Under the pieces are notes generated by a model. The model ran no database searches, was not told where the DNA came from, and worked only from the letters and a program-made list of their open reading frames with translations. Shown piece by piece: positions 1 through 20,922 of a stretch of 64,000 nt of DNA. The DNA lies in the NCBI GenBank assembly GCA_029948255.1, contig JALIZF010001687.1, positions 496,001-560,000 of the forward strand, read 5' to 3'. Origin of the DNA: Telmatactis stephensoni. Taxonomy: Eukaryota; Cnidaria; Anthozoa; Actiniaria; Isophelliidae. The stretch's first letter is position 1. Each line of letters begins with the position of its first letter. A program made the position numbers and the translations under genes.

Positions 1-11285
<11,285 letters not shown>

Positions 11286-11420
11286 TTTCACAATTTAGTC
11301 TTTTCTTCGACCGGCTTTGACATATGACATGCGCAGAACAATGCTGACTCACTCGATCGTGTCCAGTCTCTTCCAAGCACAGGTAGCCCAAGCTGTACAA
11401 ACAATTCAAATCGGTATAGC
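11286..11420 (-). promoter_or_regulatory. PSMC1 proximal promoter with MARE/ARE-like site
   Basis: Directly upstream of the PSMC1 ATG. Read on the gene strand, 11342-11351 is TGAGTCAGCA, an exact match to the CNC-bZIP/small-Maf (MARE/ARE) consensus, about 57 bp before the ATG. Nearby, CTGCGCATGT (gene strand, near 11325-11334) resembles an NRF-1 half-site. No TATA box is visible, as is usual for housekeeping genes. In other animals proteasome genes are induced through such sites by Nrf1/Cnc/SKN-1; a role here is inferred. Confidence 0.5.
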
Positions 11421-11708
11421 CCTCAAATGAGCACGAAACGGCTTGAAACTTCACAGAAATACACAGAAAAACAAGCACAACAGTATCATGAGTTCAAATT
11501 GTTTCTTTATTCAAAATTTATTTTTCAGCAAATCGATCGTCAAGTCCCATACATTTCATATACAGATGTACAGCTTGGGCTACGTGTGTTCCAAGAATAC
11601 ATAAAACTGGAGCCCCAAGCTAAGGTTTGCGCGATCAATCCCGGGGCGTCCTTTTCCCCTCTTTCCTTTCCCCTCCGCTCCAGTAAATTTCCCTAAAAAC
11701 GTCTTCAT

Positions 11709-11940
11709 AGGAGGCTAGGCAAGCCCGAAATGAATGCTGATTTTGTGCTGCTAATGATTAGTAATATATTCAAATCAATTATCAAAAGAATTGAGTGCGG
11801 TATACTAACAAGGACTTGAAAATGCTCACATGTTGCAATTAGTTCAATAGAAACGAGTCTGATTTGAATGCATTACAAACAAAACCAACATTTATTTCGG
11901 TCTTGGCTTGACCACGTGGTTGTTGCTCTGAACCGAGTCA
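11709..11940. mobile_element. Decayed MITE related to 46079-46313
   Basis: The left arm 'aagcccgaaatgaatgctga' and right arm 'tttcggtcttggctt' form an imperfect inverted repeat. The interior ('gtgctgctaatgattag', 'tagttcaatagaaac') resembles the clearer copy at 46079-46313, which has the same arms and order. Confidence 0.5.
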
Positions 11941-12393
11941 ACGTTTTTTGAAATATTTGTGTAAAAGTCGCTTCTTACAATCATTGTCACAGTTTTCTGG
12001 TATAAATTGAGTATATCAAAAGCTGCACAACCAAACAAAAAAGGGCATTCAAACTTCTACTGTACCCTAGTCTGCGTGCAGCCGAACGAAAAAAAATTGG
12101 GTTCAGTACCTCGGGTGCCGAAAAGCCTCCATTTCTTTTCGTTCCACTCAAAGACTTCCTTCTTTTGAATAAGTGCTTTGTTTTTGCTATTGTAGATAAA
12201 ATCCATGTTTAATCGTCGATTGTTAGCCATTGTTCCGCGGATCACATTTTTAAGGATTGGGTGAGAGCCCCATTGTTCAGCTAACTGGTAACAATGGGAT
12301 CGGGATGTACAAAATCGGAGGGTCGGGGAGGTAATTTAACCACCTCTTTCACAGTTTAGAGTAATTTCGTAGACATTTTTGGTGGCGGATCCA

Positions 12394-12413
12394 GGGGGGG
12401 GGGGGGGGGGGGG
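12394..12413. repeat. Poly-G tract (20 G)
   Basis: An uninterrupted run of 20 G follows GGTGGCGGATCCA. This matches the CAGTGGCGGATCCAGG-type end of the hAT-like MITE family seen at 57547, so it is probably an expanded subterminal G tract. The length may be unreliable in an assembly. Confidence 0.8.
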
Positions 12414-12818
12414 TGTCATTGAGTGCAAATGAATCCCCCATCGGCCGGTACCTTAGGTTTTTTGTCTGGTCCGCTTTTTATTTTAGTTTGATGTATGTGC
12501 TCGGGCAGGTTTCAAGCTCCCAGCCTCCAGCCCGTGCTTCCCTGACTACCGTCTGTGGATTCCCCCACCCTCCGCCCTGTTCTTAGCTAGCTGCTCTTTT
12601 ATAGGCCATGATTGGCGCCCCACGTATAGACTAGGCGCAAAACTGAAAAAGTTGATCGCAAAAAGTGCAGAAGCCATTTGGGGTAGAGGCTGGTAACATA
12701 ACTATTCTAAACTAATTTTTCACGCTGAATCCGAATATGACAGTTACCAACGCGTATTCTGCAATCTTGTACGTGTAAATGACGTCGTATTTTGTGAATT
12801 GCTACAGTCATTTCATAC

Positions 12819-13053
12819 CAGGGTAGTAACGAGGTATATGGGATCATGGATCAGCGTTATTTTGGGGCTCAGGGATCATATTTTTAGCCTTGGGATCGGG
12901 ATCACTGGCTTTGGAATCGGGATCACCATTTTTCAGGGATCACTTTTTACGGGATCAATGATCAAAATCGTCCTTATTTTGGGGATCAAGGATCAGATTT
13001 TTAGCCCTGGGATAGGGATCACTGAAAAAATTATATACCTCGTTACTACCCTG
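12819..13053. mobile_element. Small TIR element with GGGATC repeats
   Basis: Perfect inverted ends CAGGGTAGTAACGAGGTATA (20 bp) at 12819 and 13053. The interior is built from repeated 'gggatca' motifs. The flanks TTTCATAC and TCATATAC could be a degraded 8-bp duplication, which with the CAGGG start suggests hAT. Non-coding. Confidence 0.75.
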
Positions 13054-14508
13054 TCATATACTAACGGCTTTTTCATGTAATTCCAAAAGTTCCCAAACTT
13101 AAAAACAATTACCACAGCTGGAAAGAGCATATCAAAGTCAGTAAAACTGTGAAGTTTGAAGGATATAAGTTGAAAAATCAAGGAGATACGAATTTTCAAA
13201 AATCGAAATTTTTTTGTATCTCTTGCACCAGTTTTTTTGGCCGGGTTTAAAATATTTGGGCTTCCTGTGGCCTATGAAGCATTCTGGGATATATCATACG
13301 GGACTTTGGTAGTGTTTGTTTGGAGACGTTTATAGTCTAAGCGGCCTTACATGCTTTCGAGTTTCTCTGTTGTTAGTGAGGGATTCCGCTACTGTTTGTT
13401 GCCGAAAATCCAGGTAAAGCGATGTCAATGAATGAATTTGTGTTGTTTCAAATAGTTCTTAATTATTTGGCTTGAAGCTAGCGAGACTGGCAGCGAGCCT
13501 TGCGAATGTCATACATTCTCGGACACTTTGCCTTTTTGGTGTATATTTTTTGGGGGGCCGGATATGGGGAGGGAGACAAGGAATATTTTCCCTCTGTACA
13601 TAAAGCAATGTTGGTGTCGATTACTAAAACTAGTAGAGTTTTGTTTTCTTTGGGAAAAATGCGAACTAATTCAAATCACTCGTCGAACCTATTCTCGGAC
13701 GGTTGAAGGTATCTCCGGCCGCTCGGAGGTTGGCCGTTTCGCATAAAAGGCGCGAATTTGTTTTCATTCGACAGCGTTCGAAAGTGATGATAGAGTTTTT
13801 CAAAGTTGATCCTTAAAACTACCTTTCAAAACGTGTTATTTTGATCGTTATTACTCGCGCCCAGGCCATAGGCCGGGAGCGGGTTATAAACTGCAAATGT
13901 TTTTTTTTCTGTGTTCGTCCTGAGGCACTTCTGATTGATTAAGAACGTTAAAACTAGCCGTTTCTAATAGAAAGTGAAATGCTGCGAGCAGAAAACAGCT
14001 GGTGTATCCACGTTAGCAGAACTGTTTCCCTAAAACTCACGAAAGTACACCGCTTTCTCTGATATATGAAATGTTTCTTGTCTATCTCCTGTGCGTTGTG
14101 TGACGAACACTGCTAGTTGACCTTCAATGTTGAACTACAGACTACGGCAACACAAGTTTTAGAAATGTACAAGTACATTTTATTCAAATATATTGCTTTT
14201 TCAAACAATCACAAACAGTGTTAGCAATGATTATAAAACTAACTGAGTATATAAAACTAAAAGTTTCTTTAGGAAAGGATGTGAATCGCTCCCTGGCAGC
14301 TAAAAGAGTGTTTGATAAATATCTGACACATAATTTGCCTTGTAATGCATAGAGAATGCATAAATATATGTGGACTAAACTGAACTACTGAGAGTAGTCT
14401 GCGTAAAGAAAGCAAAATTTCGATTCACCACAAATGTGGCTTGCTAAAGAGATTTTACCTCTTTGAAGAGGAGAACATTGGAATGCAACTTTATATCGTC
14501 TTCTCGTC

Positions 14509-14644
14509 TGTAATAGTATACCATGTTTGTAACATGACCCCCAGGTCATGAGATAGACCTGAATAGATTCACATGTTGTATCACTAAGCTACTCGTTGGA
14601 TTACCAAAATAAAATACACAATCACCCAATTTGAACTTATTACA
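14509..14644 (+). repeat. 5' LTR of gypsy element
   Basis: 136 bp, TG...CA ends, nearly identical to 26418-26553. It contains the palindromic 'gacccccaggtcatgagatagacct' region. Immediately downstream, TGGTGCCAAGAAGTGGGA looks like a primer-binding site complementary to the 3' end of a leucine-type tRNA (assignment uncertain). Confidence 0.93.
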
Positions 14645-14756
14645 TGGTGCCAAGAAGTGGGATACGAACTCTCAACAAAGGGAAAAACAGTAAGCCATCA
14701 GACAGCAAACGGTAGGTGACCGTATAAATAGCGTAGAACAGCAAAGAACTCGAAGA

Positions 14757-15092
14757 ATGGCCACAGGATTTACGCCACCCGCCATGAACTGGCAGGCTGG
14801 GTCCGAAATAACAGATGAATTCAGTCGCTTCAAACAATATTGTGAGCTAATATTCACTGGCCCATTTTCTAAGAAATCGGAGACTGAGAAATCGTCATAC
14901 ATTTTACTGTGGATCGGCCGCCAAGGGGTCGATATCTATAATAGCTTTACTTGGCCCAACGTTGTTGATAAAATGAAACCCAACGAGATTTGGGCCCAAT
15001 TTGAGCGCTATTTAGCACCTAAAACCAACTTTTGGCTAGCGAGATACCAATTGCAGCAACTTAAACAAGCTAACGATGAAAGTGTAGACGAC
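14757..15092 (+). pseudogene. Gypsy gag, first segment (interrupted)
   Basis: Open from ATG 14757; 112 codons to the Polinton insertion site. The encoded start (MATGFTPPAMNWQAGS) and the WIGRQGVDIYNSFTW region are typical of gag N-terminal domains of metazoan Ty3/gypsy elements. A TATA-like CGTATAAATAG lies at 14721-14731. The reading frame resumes at 22145-22321 and again at 22839. All three segments are in phase once the insertions and duplicated targets are discounted, so the gene was open when it was hit. The 15093-15209 extension of this ORF is inserted sequence, not gag. Confidence 0.85.
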
Positions 15093-15462
15093 AGTAGTAG
15101 GAAAACACCGGTTTTGGGTCAATGTGGTACGATGGTACGGTGGTACGGTGACGTCACGTCTATTTTTAGCTGTGGGTACAAGAGTGGGTCAGGGGGCCCC
15201 CGGGGCTAGCCCCTCCCCCTCCCCATACCCAGACAAAATCGGACTAACCTCCTACGGGTGAACAGGTGTATTTGTGGACGAGTGGAACGAGGTACGATGA
15301 GGTCATATCTATTTTTAGACGAGCGGAGCGAGGTGCAGGGATGGTAGGTACCTCCTATTGTTCTCCAGAGGGAGTCACATCTATTTTGGGAAGATGGATC
15401 TATTTTAAGAAACTACTGAGAACCGTTTTAAGAACCGTTCCTATAAATGCTTTGGGAAAAGA
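15093..15462. repeat. Left TIR of Polinton-like element
   Basis: Inverse copy of 21762-22138. It contains tandem GGTACG units (about 15126-15150), a full CRE palindrome TGACGTCA (15149-15156), two MEF2-type CTATTTTTAG sites (15160-15169, 15309-15318) and a TATA box CTATAAATGC (15441-15450). No gene starts immediately inside this copy, unlike the right TIR. Confidence 0.9.
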
Positions 15463-16190
15463 ACATACAAAAAATAACAAACAAACAAACAAAAAAGCAT
15501 CACATTATTTAAAAATCACTGTCGAACCCATCAGCACACTTTCTTATTTCATCAAAGAGGTCCTTCTATTTGTCCACTTCTGTTTTATACTTTGTGCTCA
15601 ACGTTTTTCTCAAATCCTCACAAACAGAATATATATACATTTCTGGTCTGGTGGTTCCGCCGGTACGTCGCTAGTTCTACCGACACTAAATCATCTTAAC
15701 ACTGACTAAAAGTAGCTCCACCGCACCCTAGATTTTTGGATATGAAATTGGTTATGAATATAAAACGATGAAATCACGTTCAGTTTGTACGAGTACGAAG
15801 AATTGTTTATACAGATCATACAAACACGTAGAATTACGTTTTATCTTCTTGTCTAGCTACTGCATGGTAATTCATAGTTTATCTTTGAAGTTTCACAAAC
15901 AGCGACAGAACCAGTCATCCGATTATTCACCAATTGGTATTCTGAACAAGTTGAGACACATACCTGTTTTTATCGGTTACTTTGCAATCATCGCTAATTT
16001 TAGAACGGCTGTAACAAGACTATTTTTAGAACACCGCTTGCCTGGTACGAAACACTTATACCTCAGAAGTATGAGGTACAGTAAGGCACGTACCACCTAT
16101 TGTTCTCTACACGGAGTCATCACTATTTTTAGAATAGATCGTGGTGCAATAGGGATCTATTTTTAGTTTTTGACCGACAAACCTCGCCGG
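15463..16190. other. Non-coding left arm of Polinton-like element
   Basis: No gene is supported. (AAAC)n run at about 15476-15495. The region 15990-16170 repeats TIR-like phrases and adds three more CTATTTTTAG motifs (16020-16029, 16123-16132, 16157-16166) just upstream of the 16239 gene. This suggests an old duplicated promoter or remnant of an earlier terminal repeat. Confidence 0.6.
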
Positions 16191-16196
16191 ACTATA

Positions 16197-16204
16197 CTAT
16201 AAAT
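16197..16204 (+). promoter_or_regulatory. TATA box for the 16239 gene
   Basis: CTATAAAT about 35 bp before the ATG at 16239, preceded by MEF2-like CTATTTTTAG sites at 16123 and 16157. Confidence 0.65.
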
Positions 16205-16238
16205 CGGACGTGTGAAAACCAAAAATCAATTGTTCAAG

Positions 16239-16814
16239 ATGACTCAAAAAGTGTCACTAAACGACGATGGGGTTGTGAATTTAGTGAACGAAATTGATGA
16301 GGAGAAATGCTCAATGGTTAATGTCATCGTACAATTCCTGTATGCAGAACTCTGTATCAGGAAAGCGTATGGAAAATTTGAATGTGAAGGTTGCATCCAG
16401 AACTGGTGTAGTCAAAGAGATCACGAATGTTGCCTACGAAGTGAAGGGGACATTTTTGAGAGTTTCTATGATGACATCAAGAATGACATTAACTTTGATG
16501 TAATTCATGAATTTTGTGAAGAGAGCTGTAAGCTACTTGGGATACCCATGACATCAGAGTGGGATGCATTCATTAATACCCTTCCAAGCAAGTCAGCATC
16601 CTCAGTTTACGGACTTTACAACGAGGTAAAACATTCCAATCACGATGAGGATGATAAAATTATTGTAGACTACGTGAGCATGTTATGTGACGCCATGTAT
16701 GACGCTGATGCATGGATGCGCCAGACATTTGAATATTTTGAGTCAATGATGATTGATTTCAAAAATGGACCTCATTATGTTTTGGATGATAGTGGGTTGA
16801 TAGTGGGTATTTGA
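16239..16814 (+). CDS. Polinton-borne hypothetical acidic protein, 191 aa
   Basis: The ATG at 16239 (MTQKVSLNDDG) is chosen because the upstream frame lacks an ATG and a TATA box sits at 16197. The protein is acidic with a Cys-rich patch, CEGCIQNWCSQRDHECC (roughly residues 50-66), possibly metal-binding, and a C-terminal half rich in Asp, Met and aromatic residues. An AATAAA at 16851-16856 follows the stop. I do not recognise the family. The start, TATA box and poly(A) signal make it a likely real element gene. It is convergent with the minus-strand block beginning at 17276. Confidence 0.65.
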   Translation: MTQKVSLNDDGVVNLVNEIDEEKCSMVNVIVQFLYAELCIRKAYGKFECEGCIQNWCSQRDHECCLRSEGDIFESFYDDIKNDINFDVIHEFCEESCKLLGIPMTSEWDAFINTLPSKSASSVYGLYNEVKHSNHDEDDKIIVDYVSMLCDAMYDADAWMRQTFEYFESMMIDFKNGPHYVLDDSGLIVGI

Positions 16815-17063
16815 AAGAGTGTTAGAAATGTAAGACTTGTTTGATAAATGAATAAAATATTGAACACCAGTTGTAATTGGTTTTATTTTATTTTATTTTT
16901 TACGACGGTTCACACAATGCTCCTATTAGTTTCTTTACACTTTTTTTCGACATTTTTACACTTTTTTCGTTTATTATAAATGTCCATATATATATATATG
17001 TAGTGAATTGCAACCAGCTTCCAGAGAAAAGAAGTTCATTCGCTATAGGTTCTCTATGGATGA

Positions 17064-17276
17064 TCAAGTTTCTTTCTCTCTTCTTTGTTGTTTATCTTCT
17101 TGTTGTTGCTGTAGTCCCGTCAATTTCCTTCGACGCATTTGCTCTTTTAAGGGTACACCACCGAACTGACCACGACCTGATGTAACCCCGTTTTGTGGCC
17201 CCACTTTAAATGTGAGCTCTTTGAACCAGTCAGGGTGAGGTGAATTGCATGAGAAGTTGATCCTAACATCATCCAT
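17064..17276 (-). CDS. Polinton-borne small basic protein, 70 aa
   Basis: ATG at 17276 (MDDVRINFSCNSPHPDW). A TATA-like ATATATAAAC on the minus strand near 17370-17380 supports transcription. The middle is Gly-rich (GVTSGRGQFGGV) and the tail is basic and Gln-rich (KEQMRRRKL, QQQQEDKQQRR). The GG-containing segment recalls adenain-type processing sites in virion proteins of adenovirus/Polinton-like elements, but no protease gene is present and the identity is unknown. Confidence 0.45.
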   Translation of the reverse strand: MDDVRINFSCNSPHPDWFKELTFKVGPQNGVTSGRGQFGGVPLKEQMRRRKLTGLQQQQEDKQQRREKET

Positions 17277-17586
17277 AATTATTTTTCGATATTTTAGTTT
17301 TTCAGCCACTCTGTTTTAACCTTTCCGTACAATAGCGTATGGGTTTGTGACGCGTAAAGTATGGGAGAACCGTTTATATATTTATCACACCGAACTAAAT
17401 GGCATAATTACAAAACCAACCATCCGAATAAGATCATAAATCACTCTGCAGTTACTGAACGGTGGCTGTTCTGACACATGCAAATTAATTCAGATCATCT
17501 TTTCATGGTTGAAAGGCACACAGACACAGCAGACTCAAATTCAGTGTGAAAAGTCCTTTTATTCAAGTTTTTTGGTTTTGTATAAT

Positions 17587-18378
17587 TCAACATGATTCCT
17601 CTTGATCATCATCATGATCATCAATGAGTTTTAATTTCTTAAATTTCAACGACAGTTGATGGACTGCATCACAATCTCGACAACGATAAAACTTGGCTTT
17701 CATGGTATTCGCATCCACTGGAAAGATGTAACGGCAAATGTCACACTCGACCAGTTGATTGTCTCGACAATAGTACCCTTCTCGCCACAAGCATCGGGGG
17801 CATTGAACTACAGGTATGGTGTAGAATGATTTAAAGTCACGACAAACGTGACACTCTTTGGGTTCTTCGTCCGGACTATCAACCGATTCTGAACTTTCTG
17901 ACTCTTCATCGGTTTCTTGTCCGTCATCTTCATCCTCTTCGTCGCTGTTTTCACTTTCAGACAAGTCACTGTCCTCCTCTTCCTCGGGTTGCCTAGCAAC
18001 CAGATCCGCCAGCACCTTTTTGTTGCGGATGAGTTTTTTGTCAATGCCTATTTCTGCCAGTCCTTCTGTGAACGTTTTGAGCCCTCTAGGAACTTTAACT
18101 TCGAGATGGTAAGGTAGCATGACATACTCAACGAGCTCTGCTATGTTGGTGACAGGGATTCTTCTTTGATGGTACATCATTTCACCGTGAGAATTCCAGT
18201 ACAAAATATTTTTCGAAGACGCCAGGGTATGAAGAAATGCGAGGGCCTTTTCTTTGGGGATACTCGGGGAGAGATCCTGGCCAACCTCTTCAATTTCGTC
18301 GTCGTCAAAAGTGTCCCCTTCGGTGTCGGAAACAATATTGTCTTCAGAATCAGTGGAATCGCGATGTGCTCTTTTCAT
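17587..18378 (-). CDS. Polinton-borne acidic zinc-ribbon protein, 263 aa
   Basis: ATG at 18378. Very acidic N-terminus, then a globular part including ILYWNSHGEMMYHQRRIPV and LVEYVMLPYHLEVKVPRGL, then a long Glu/Asp/Ser stretch (about residues 130-175), then a Cys-rich C-terminus with at least four CxxC pairs (CHVC, CPRC, CDIC, CRDC). I associate the 'YHQRRIPVTNIAELVEYV' region with proteins found in cnidarian Polinton-type elements, from memory and without a search. TATAAATA on the minus strand lies at about 18431-18438, and AATAAA at 17558-17563 gives a 3' end. The role is unknown; nucleic-acid or protein binding through zinc is plausible. Confidence 0.7.
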   Translation of the reverse strand: MKRAHRDSTDSEDNIVSDTEGDTFDDDEIEEVGQDLSPSIPKEKALAFLHTLASSKNILYWNSHGEMMYHQRRIPVTNIAELVEYVMLPYHLEVKVPRGLKTFTEGLAEIGIDKKLIRNKKVLADLVARQPEEEEDSDLSESENSDEEDEDDGQETDEESESSESVDSPDEEPKECHVCRDFKSFYTIPVVQCPRCLWREGYYCRDNQLVECDICRYIFPVDANTMKAKFYRCRDCDAVHQLSLKFKKLKLIDDHDDDQEESC

Positions 18379-18435
18379 GTTGCTCACTCAAATGATCAAC
18401 CTCGAAATGAGCTTCTTCTTAACAGGCTGGAGTAT

Positions 18436-18762
18436 TTATAACAAAAACAGCCTCAAAGCCGACATCAGGGGTGACATGATGTCAGACACAAAACCACCAC
18501 CTCGTTGAGCTAGAGTTTGTTTCTTGGTTTTGAAAGGAACGGATGGGTTAGTTAATTCACGTATGTCGTCCACATGCTCTCTGAGTCTTTCTTTTTGCGC
18601 AGCGGTGATGGGTAACAACCCTTTGGATAAATTCGAGCAAACTTCACAAATGGCATGAACCTGTTCTGGACTAGCGGTGGCTAGTAAAAGCGTTCTCTGA
18701 TGTGGAGGACAATAGGTTAAATGATACAAATATCCAAAATGGTCACAGATCAAACGGCTCAT
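18436..18762 (-). CDS. Polinton-borne pX/core-like small protein, 108 aa
   Basis: The ATG at 18762 (MSRLICDHFGYLYHL) is preferred; upstream codons in frame lack ATG. An AATAAATAG TATA-like sequence lies at 18816-18824. The central CxxC-containing segment (AICEVCSNLSKG), basic helix and C-terminal QRGGGF followed by a hydrophobic tail fit a small virion or core-like protein repeatedly seen in cnidarian adintovirus/Polinton elements. The GG-x motif resembles an adenain cleavage site. The function is inferred from this resemblance only. The stop lies about 60 bp upstream of the next minus-strand gene. Confidence 0.6.
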   Translation of the reverse strand: MSRLICDHFGYLYHLTYCPPHQRTLLLATASPEQVHAICEVCSNLSKGLLPITAAQKERLREHVDDIRELTNPSVPFKTKKQTLAQRGGGFVSDIMSPLMSALRLFLL

Positions 18763-18831
18763 GTTGCCTGGACGGAAGACAACTTTAAATGAAACGTTGA
18801 CAGAAAACAACTCTATTTATTAGTGTGTCCA

Positions 18832-19198
18832 TCTAGATTCTAATCTAGAATCTAATTGAATCTAATAGAATCTAAAATCTAATATAGAATCTAATAGAAT
18901 CTAAAATCTAATCTAGAATCAAATAGACTAGAATCTAATAGACTATATTAAATTCTAATCTAGAATCTAATAGAATCTAAAATCTAATATAGAATTTAAT
19001 AGAATCTAATAGAATCTAAAATCTAATATAGAATTTAATAGAATCTAATAGAATCTAAAATCTAATAAAGAATCTAATAGACTAGATTCTAATCTAGAAT
19101 CTAATAGAATCTAAAATCTAATTTAGAATCTAATAGAATCTAAAATCTAATCTAGAATCTAATAGAATCTAATAGAATCTTATCTAATAGAATCTCTA
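18832..19198. repeat. AT-rich minisatellite, ~10-bp AATCTAATAG units
   Basis: About 370 bp of variants of 'gaatctaatagaatctaaaa' with frequent TCTAGA. It sits exactly between the divergent starts of the core-like gene (18762, minus) and the ATPase gene (19255, plus), so it occupies the shared upstream region. Confidence 0.92.
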
Positions 19199-19254
19199 GA
19201 GGCCATAAATAGCACTTCCTTCTAGAATTGGTGTCATTTAGTACAAGACATGAC

Positions 19255-20736
19255 ATGATGCGGATGTGTCCTATTTGCGGCAAGCCACAACAGAATCTAC
19301 ACACTCATTTAAGTCGAACTCATCAGTTGGACAATTCAGAACGAAAATATTGGATTAGTCAGGAAAAACTCCTAAAAAGTGGTCAGCGGTTTAGTCCCTA
19401 TCCTCAGACTCAACAAGTTAAGGATACAGAGTGCGAAAAATTTCGTTTACTTCATCCCTTCACAGCTATAGCCTTTGGTATGACAGGATCCGGAAAAACG
19501 GTCTGGGTTCAGAATCTGCTAGAGCATGCAAGACAAGTAATTCATTCCCCACCACAGCGTATTGTGTGGAGTTATTCCCAATGGCAGCCTGCTTACGATG
19601 AGATGCTACATACCGTGCCAGGAATCAGAGTTTGTTAAAGTATCCACCAGACCTAGATGAAGACTCGTACTTTAACCCCAAAATCAACAACCTGATGGTG
19701 ATTGATGATCAAATGACAGAGACGTCCAACGACAAGAGAATCATGAACTTATTTACCAAGGATCTCATCATCGAAACCTCAGTGTGATTTTCTTACGCAA
19801 AATCTATATTTCAAGGAAAAATCATGCGCACTCTGAGTCTGAACGTACCTTATATTATTTAAAAACCCAAGAGACAAACTACAAATCATGACGCTGGGAA
19901 AACAAATGTACCCTGGAAAGCCAGAACAGTTTATTCAAAAGTACGAAGCCGCTGTACAACGACCATATGGATATCCTTTTGTGGATCTCAAGCCCAACAC
20001 CAGGGAGGAGTGTCGACTGCGTACTAACGTTCTTCCAAATGATGCCTACCTACCACAGACTGGGGGTCAAACAGATGTAACAAAGACCATCGCTGATTTT
20101 TTTCAACAACAGGGATACTTACAGCAGCCCCAACTGAGAGCCATGCAGGGATTAGAAGAACAGATGGATGCTATTTTGAAAGACCCTACCCTACCTCCAG
20201 ATGTGAAAATCAAAGAATATGGTCCATTGTTGAATCGTTACCTTGCTCTACAACAACAACTGTCCAATAACACCGTTTTAACGATACCGAGACAGGAACC
20301 TATTTCAACCGTACCAACAATGGTCGACCAGATTCAGCCCCCTAACGTGACGACTCCGAAAAACGTGCCTTCGACAAGTCTGACTAGTGACAGTGGTATT
20401 GCAACAGCTACACCGAAAGAACCTTCCCTCCTCCAACGTCTGACATCTAAAGTCAGAACACCTTTCAAATCTACTAGTCCACAGGGTACAGAGGAGATAC
20501 CGTCGACTCCATTGAAAGTAGACCAACCCTCTACTTCCACTCCGATCACTCTATCGAGTGTAGCCCCACCGGAGTTTCCACCCACGCCTCCATCCAGTAA
20601 AGAAAAACCCCAAGCTCCCAGGTGGATACGTTATCAAGATGAAAATAAGTATCGAGGACAGGTGTTCCAACCCCCGAGACATTCAGAACGAATAAGAGCC
20701 ATGATTAAGTCCATACCCGGTTGGGAAAAATATTAA
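19255..20736 (+). pseudogene. Polinton packaging ATPase (FtsK/HerA, A32-like), frameshifted
   Basis: ATPase that pumps DNA into capsids in Polinton and related elements. First segment 19255-19638: N-terminal C2H2-like finger (CPICG...HTHLSRTH), then Walker A GMTGSGKT at about residue 75. The frame breaks at 19638. The Walker B region (hydrophobic strand ending IDD) is in another frame at about 19690-19715, followed by further stops. From 19888 an ORF to 20736 carries the family's C-terminal region (PGKPEQF..., VDLKP, RLRTNV) and then a long Pro/Ser/Thr-rich tail ending in a basic segment (PPRHSERIRAM). The tail may be a fused second product. A TATA-like CATAAATAG lies at 19203-19211. Broken and probably inactive. 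Confidence 0.75.
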
Positions 20737-20760
20737 ATAGCCTTTGATTCATGTATTGTA

Positions 20761-20900
20761 ACTAAAAAAAAGAAAAAGAAAGAAAGAAAGAAAATAAAAC
20801 CAATTGCAACTAGTGTTACTGGTGTCTTGTTCTTTACAATAGTCGATAGCTTTGCTAAGTAACTTGTTGCTAGGATAAAGACAAAAAAACACACACACAC
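20761..20900. repeat. (GAAA)n and (AC)n microsatellites with poly(A) signal
   Basis: A GAAA run at about 20766-20795 merges into AATAAA downstream of the 20736 stop. A CA run at about 20887-20901 precedes the convergent gene ending at 20923. Confidence 0.85.
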
Positions 20901-20922
20901 ACGTTTTTCTTTTACAAATTTA

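Larger units (their letters stand above)
11421..14508. other. Intergenic region between PSMC1 and the LTR element
   Basis: No convincing gene. Holds a decayed inverted-repeat element (about 11709-11940), a 20-G run (12394-12413) and a TIR element (12819-13053). A 62-codon minus-strand ORF (12057-12245, starting near an AATGGCTAAC context) could be a first exon or chance. A C/T-rich stretch at 11645-11690 resembles part of the MITE at 38428. Confidence 0.45.

Noticed and set aside
12057..12245. 62-codon minus-strand ORF as a gene
   Set aside because: Composition is plausible and the ATG context fair, but there is no recognisable domain or second exon; kept only as a remark on the intergenic region.
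15093..15209. C-terminal extension of the gag ORF to 15209
   Set aside because: It translates Polinton TIR sequence, beginning exactly after the GACGAC target.
15266..15709. 147-aa and 132-aa plus-strand ORFs at 15266-15709 and 15768-16166 as genes
   Set aside because: They lie in TIR and TIR-like repeat DNA. The first repeats the TIR translation that also extends the frame upstream of the 21735 start. There is no protein signature.
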